Positions 4,996 through 7,040 of a stretch of 7,040 nucleotides of DNA are shown one piece after another. Numbering within the stretch: the first letter of the stretch is position 1; each line of letters starts with the position of its first letter. The notes under the pieces were generated by a model. That model was given only the letters and a program-made list of their open reading frames with translations. It made no database searches and was not told the origin of the DNA. The position numbers and the translations under genes were made by a program. Location: contig JAHFLR010000035.1 of NCBI GenBank assembly GCA_023244795.1, forward strand, positions 1-7,040. Reading direction: 5' to 3'. This stretch comes from a bacterium. GTDB lineage: Bacteria > Patescibacteriota > Minisyncoccia > UBA9983.

Positions 4996-5066
4996 CGGGC
5001 TGTAGTATACCGGTAGTACGTGCCCTTCGGGAGGGTAAAGACCGAGTTCGATTCTCGGCAGCCCGA
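4996..5066 (+). tRNA. tRNA-Pro (anticodon CGG)
   Basis: The acceptor is CGGGCTG / CAGCCCG. The D-stem is GTAT / GTAC with loop ACCGGTA. The anticodon stem is TGCCC / GGGTA with loop TTCGGGA, putting CGG at positions 34-36 (5028-5030). The variable loop is AAGA, the T-stem CCGAG / CTCGG with loop TTCGATT, and the discriminator A; no CCA is encoded. It reads CCG. Its acceptor, T-stem and ends match tRNA-Pro(TGG) at 3741, so the two are paralogues. The methyltransferase ATG begins two bases after the discriminator. Confidence 0.95.
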
Positions 5067-5068
5067 CA

Positions 5069-5629
5069 ATGTTGTTTCTATCTCTGGCTTATCTTTTGAT
5101 CTCAATGTTTACGGTCGCCTTCTCGGTGATTTTTTTGACTTTTTTTGTCGGCCTCTTTTGGGGCGGAGCGCCTTTTGTGCCAGCTAGCCAGGAGGCCATT
5201 AATGGGGCCTTTGGCCTCCTTGCCATAAAAGAGGGCGATGTTGTTTGGGATTTAGGCTGCGGTGATGCCCGGGTCCTGATTGATTTTTGGAGGAAGCAGC
5301 CTCGCGCCTCATATATTGGCATGGAGATTAAGCCGTTCCCATACCTGCTGGCAATCTTTAATGTTTGGCGTAGTGGCGCCAGAAAAGCCATTAAAATAAG
5401 GAGGGGAGACTTTTTTAAGGAGGACTTTGCCTCGGCCAACGCCATTTATATGTACCTTTTCCCCAAGCTGATGGACCAGTTATTGCCTAAATTAGAGCGG
5501 GAGCTGCCTCAGGGGGCGGTTTTGGTTTCTCCCACCTTCAGGTTCTCTCAAAAGAAGGAGGGGGAGATTATGCAACTAAAGCCCCAAAGGGGCAATATCA
5601 TAAAAACCCTTAATTTATATAGGTTCTAG
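5069..5629 (+). CDS. Membrane-anchored class I SAM methyltransferase, FAM173-like (lysine methyltransferase family)
   Basis: A 186-residue protein. Residues 1-34 are a transmembrane segment (LISMFTVAFSVIFLTFFVGL). PFVPASQEAINGAF (35-48) matches the Y/F-VP box that precedes the SAM fold in FAM173-type enzymes (eukaryotic ATPSCKMT and ANTKMT, which methylate lysines on ATP synthase subunit c and the ADP/ATP carrier). Motif I is DLGCGDAR (61-68), with Ala where Gly is usual. The acidic residue of strand 2 is E86 (IGMEIKP), GDFF is at 113-116 and the motif IV region is NAIYMYLFP (124-132). A membrane protein lysine is a reasonable substrate guess, not shown. The start at 5069 is only 2 nt after tRNA-Pro(CGG); ATG at 5105 would lose a third of the anchor. 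There is no SD and no promoter of its own, so it is probably co-transcribed with the tRNA. Confidence 0.85.
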   Translation: MLFLSLAYLLISMFTVAFSVIFLTFFVGLFWGGAPFVPASQEAINGAFGLLAIKEGDVVWDLGCGDARVLIDFWRKQPRASYIGMEIKPFPYLLAIFNVWRSGARKAIKIRRGDFFKEDFASANAIYMYLFPKLMDQLLPKLERELPQGAVLVSPTFRFSQKKEGEIMQLKPQRGNIIKTLNLYRF

Positions 5630-5637
5630 GGTTTTTT
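5602..5637 (+). terminator. Terminator overlapping the methyltransferase stop codon
   Basis: AAAAACCCT (5602-5610) pairs with AGGGTTTTT (5628-5636) across a 17-base loop; the TAG stop (5627-5629) lies in the right arm, which merges into the T-run. The long loop makes it weaker than the other terminators here. Confidence 0.5.
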
Positions 5638-5671
5638 AGTTTGACGGACGGGAGTTTTTGTTGCAGAACCA

Positions 5672-5700
5672 TTGACTTTTAACCTCCGGGATGCTACTAT
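5672..5700 (+). promoter_or_regulatory. Promoter of the lysozyme-like gene
   Basis: TTGACT (5672-5677) is followed after 17 bp by TACTAT (5695-5700), preceded by TGC to make an extended -10. Initiation is expected near 5706-5707, giving a leader of nearly 80 nt to the ATG at 5785. Confidence 0.6.
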
Positions 5701-5706
5701 AACCTT

Positions 5707-5727
5707 AAGCTCGAACAGAGCTTTTTT
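5707..5727 (+). promoter_or_regulatory. Terminator-like hairpin at the very start of the leader (possible attenuator)
   Basis: AAGCTC-GAACA-GAGCTT (5707-5723) runs into TTTT. It begins at the predicted transcription start. AACCTTA (5701-5707) is complementary to TAAGGTT (5740-5746), which could enclose the hairpin if transcription begins slightly earlier. This may be an attenuator or a 5' stabilising stem, or a leftover terminator. Confidence 0.4.
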
Positions 5728-5784
5728 GATTGAAAATTATAAGGTTAACTAGATTCTTGATTGCCCGCGTCTGCGGAATCTAAG

Positions 5785-5847
5785 ATGATAAAAATTTATT
5801 CCTACAATTTTACAAACGTCGTTAGTGGTGATGGCCACGGCGGTTAA
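5785..5847 (+). other. ATG-initiated short frame likely to be the displaced N-terminus of the lysozyme-like protein
   Basis: ATG at 5785 opens a 20-codon frame that ends at TAA 5845-5847. Removing one A from the run 5790-5794 would join MIK to FIPTILQTSLVVMATAVNV and onwards, giving a textbook signal peptide in the frame of the downstream gene. So the true start may be this ATG, with a frameshift, real or a sequencing error, in the A-run. Otherwise it is a small upstream ORF overlapping the GTG start. Confidence 0.45.
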
Positions 5848-6340
5848 CGTAATGTTAATGCCAGCCCAACCAGCAACGACCGTAAGTGCGATAGGGCCGG
5901 ATACGGTCCAGTTTATCGAAGTCAAAACATCAGTACCAAAAACATCGGAAGAAAAGCCGAGATCAGTTGAGGAAATAGTCAGAGATAAAGCTCGCTCAAG
6001 CAATTTAAACGAAGATAAAGTTCTCTTTATCACTAAGTGTGAGTCAGAGTTAGATCCTACTAAGCTAGGCGACGGGAATTTAACATGTCCCAGCACCGGC
6101 AAACCAATGAGGTCTAGAGGTATTTGGCAAATCAACCAATGCTATCACCCCGAAGTTTCCGACAAGCATGCCTTTGATCCGGAATGGGCAACCGATTGGG
6201 CGATTAAGATGTTTAAAAAAGGTACCGATTCTCAAGAGTGGCTCACCTGTTCCCGAAAGTACGCCAAAAGCGTGTTAAGGGGAGAGAGAGACTCTCAAGC
6301 AGAGCAAGTCTCTAAAGGAGACGCAGAAAAAGGAGCTTAA
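5825..6340 (+). CDS. Exported lysozyme-like (SLT-type) murein hydrolase domain protein
   Basis: Read from GTG 5825 the protein has 171 residues. A hydrophobic start (MVMATAVNVMLMPA) and a Thr/Ser/Glu linker (about 18-50) precede a lysozyme-like domain at about 54-142: EDKVLFITKCESELDP with E73 as likely catalytic acid, SRGIWQINQCYHPEVS (the G-I-W-Q-I-N signature), and ATDWAIKMFKKG with W139 near the end. Four cysteines (C72, C88, C106, C142) could form disulfides, consistent with export. The charged tail (143-171) is unassigned. Such domains cleave peptidoglycan glycan strands; remodelling of the cell's own wall or action on a host are both possible. The N-terminus is too short for a good signal peptide unless ATG 5785 is joined by a one-base shift. 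It has its own promoter and terminator, and no SD is seen. Confidence 0.8.
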   Translation: MVMATAVNVMLMPAQPATTVSAIGPDTVQFIEVKTSVPKTSEEKPRSVEEIVRDKARSSNLNEDKVLFITKCESELDPTKLGDGNLTCPSTGKPMRSRGIWQINQCYHPEVSDKHAFDPEWATDWAIKMFKKGTDSQEWLTCSRKYAKSVLRGERDSQAEQVSKGDAEKGA

Positions 6341-6356
6341 TGCTCCTTTTTCTTTT
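6327..6356 (+). terminator. Terminator overlapping the stop codon of the lysozyme-like gene
   Basis: AAAAAGGAGC (6327-6336) pairs perfectly with GCTCCTTTTT (6342-6351). The TAA stop (6338-6340) lies inside the 5-base loop, and CTTTTT follows. Coding and terminator sequence are merged. Confidence 0.9.
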
Positions 6357-6381
6357 TGCTTCGGCCTTGCGTCTGGGTTTG

Positions 6382-6390
6382 TGATATAAT
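6382..6390 (+). promoter_or_regulatory. Consensus extended -10 promoter of the DUF5652-like gene
   Basis: TGA-TATAAT is a perfect extended -10, with no convincing -35. Initiation near 6397 leaves about 6 nt before the GTG at 6403, or about 36 nt before the ATG at 6433. Confidence 0.65.
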
Positions 6391-6402
6391 TTAAGCGTCG
6401 TC

Positions 6403-6741
6403 GTGTTATCAAGAATAATTATTATATTTTTTATGATGAGGAATTACTATTTTAATAATTTTCCCAGCCAAATGATGGGGCAAAACGGTATATTTAGCAC
6501 TTACGCCAATACCAACGCTCCGGAGTGGCTGGTAAAAGCTATGTTTTTTTTGCCGGCCGTCGTTTTGGTTTTTGTCCTTTGGTCTTTGTTCTGGAAGGGC
6601 TGGTCGCTGTGGAGAGCCGCCAGGAGAGGAGAAAAAGGATGGTTTGTGGCGCTACTCGTTATCAATACCCTTGGCATTTTGGAGATTCTTTATCTATTCG
6701 TGTTTAGCAAAAAGGAAGGTTCTCAGCCGGTAAAACAATAA
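6403..6741 (+). CDS. DUF5652-like two-helix membrane protein
   Basis: Up to 112 residues. The core (about 41-102) is the pattern I associate with DUF5652, common in CPR genomes: EWLVKAMFF, a first helix ending WSLFWKGWSLWRAARRGEKG, then a second helix WFVALLVINTLGILEILYLFVF. Both helices carry conserved-looking Trp/Leu faces and the loop is strongly basic, so it should be cytoplasmic. The function of the family is unknown. The start is uncertain: GTG 6403 gives a hydrophobic MLSRIIIIFF extension, while ATG 6433 or 6436 gives MMRNYYF directly and a leader length like that of the 2290 gene. There is no SD for any of them. It ends 2 bases before the nuclease gene and is probably co-transcribed with it. 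Confidence 0.8.
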   Translation: MLSRIIIIFFMMRNYYFNNFPSQMMGQNGIFSTYANTNAPEWLVKAMFFLPAVVLVFVLWSLFWKGWSLWRAARRGEKGWFVALLVINTLGILEILYLFVFSKKEGSQPVKQ

Positions 6742-6743
6742 TT

Positions 6744-7040
6744 GTGAGCGAATACTATAACCCAAGAAGAACAAAAAATCTCTTTGACCCCCTTCGGCAC
6801 GGCTCGGGGGAAGCTGGTCAAGAGCCGTTTAAGTTGAGTCGGTCCAAAATTGACCTTTTCTTAAATTGCCCAAGATGCTTTTACCTGGATAGGCGATTGG
6901 GCGTGGGGCAACCACCAGGTTACCCCTTTAACCTAAACTCGGCCGTAGACACCCTGCTCAAGAAGGAGTTTGATATCCACCGCGCCGCTGGCAGCGCTCA
7001 CCCGCTTATGGAGCACTATGGCATAGACGCCGTGCCGCTA
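6744..7040 (+). CDS. PD-(D/E)XK-superfamily nuclease, N-terminal part
   Basis: The frame is open from GTG 6744 to the window edge (99 codons). The block LSRSKIDLFLNCPRCFYLDR (31-50) is the N-terminal signature of Cas4/AddB/RecB-like PD-(D/E)XK proteins, in which a Cys of CPR-x-FYL can ligate an Fe-S cluster; here C42 and C45 are present. NLNSAVDTLLKKEFDIHR follows, typical of a CPR-specific branch in this superfamily. The catalytic D/E-x-K motif would be in the missing part, so activity cannot be judged. The start is 2 bases after the DUF5652-like stop, which supports an operon; there is no SD. A role in DNA processing is inferred from family only. No cas gene is visible nearby. Confidence 0.75.
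   Translation, partial: MSEYYNPRRTKNLFDPLRHGSGEAGQEPFKLSRSKIDLFLNCPRCFYLDRRLGVGQPPGYPFNLNSAVDTLLKKEFDIHRAAGSAHPLMEHYGIDAVPL

Noticed and set aside
3741..5066. tRNA-bounded genomic island with att sites
   Set aside because: There is no integrase or other mobility gene between or next to the tRNAs; the repeats are explained by tRNA paralogy. Kept only as a lower-interest observation.
5089..5445. Minus-strand open frame of 118 codons
   Set aside because: It lies opposite the methyltransferase whose SAM motifs are clear; a shadow.
5581..5593. Hairpin GCCCC-AAA-GGGGC
   Set aside because: It is inside the methyltransferase coding region and has no T-run, so it is not a terminator.
5749..6135. 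Minus-strand open frame of 128 codons
   Set aside because: It lies opposite the lysozyme-like gene, with no motif and no promoter or SD; a shadow.
1..7040. CRISPR array, transposase, toxin-antitoxin or defence cluster
   Set aside because: I saw no regularly spaced repeats, transposase motifs or paired toxin/antitoxin genes; the only nuclease-like genes are the two partial PD-(D/E)XK genes at the window ends.

Overview
The window looks like a stretch of a Candidate Phyla Radiation (Patescibacteria, probably Parcubacteria-like) genome. The evidence is a set of short, loosely linked genes of lineage-typical families: a TrmB-type regulator, a DUF5652-like membrane protein, a lysozyme-like exported enzyme, a FAM173-like methyltransferase and a PD-(D/E)XK nuclease with a CPRCFYLD motif. 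tRNA genes lack an encoded CCA, many genes lack a Shine-Dalgarno (SD), and extended -10 promoters sit very close to start codons. The genetic code appears standard. The phylum assignment is inferred from gene content only.

Layout. 1-244: 3' end of a YraN/UPF0102-type gene, convergent with a TrmB-like regulator (241-978, minus). 979-1212: an intergenic region rich in inverted repeats, with a consensus promoter for the regulator and an extended -10 promoter for the next gene. 1213-1761: a GC-rich, SD-led gene for an exported, beta-rich protein ending in Phe, closed by a strong terminator. 1927-2178: a two-helix membrane protein with its own SD and terminator. 2290-3652: two exported proteins, a short anchored one and a long helical one with a Thr/Pro tail, followed by a 13-bp terminator stem. 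3741-3811: tRNA-Pro(TGG). 3832-4254 (minus): bacteriohemerythrin with all seven iron ligands. 4376-4868: two small Cys-rich proteins, both SD-led, then a terminator. 4938-5066: tRNA-Pro(CGG), preceded by a duplicated tRNA 5' end and a palindrome. 5069-5629: a membrane-anchored methyltransferase starting two bases after that tRNA. 5672-6351: promoter, leader hairpin, lysozyme-like gene with a doubtful N-terminus, and terminator. 6385-6741: DUF5652-like protein. 6744-end: PD-(D/E)XK nuclease, cut by the window edge.

Most units are single genes or pairs with their own promoter and terminator. Two initiation styles coexist: SD-led genes (1213, 1927, 4376, 4692) and SD-less or near-leaderless genes (the regulator, hemerythrin, methyltransferase, DUF5652-like gene and others). 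The most unusual points are the tRNA-Pro(CGG) locus (an apparent 48-bp palindromic insertion flanked by a 10-bp copy of the tRNA 5' end, and a CDS starting two bases after the tRNA), the compositionally foreign beta-barrel-like gene with possible operators shared with the TrmB-like regulator, and a probable one-base frameshift in the signal peptide of the lysozyme-like gene. I did not find a CRISPR array, transposase, integrase or recognisable defence system.
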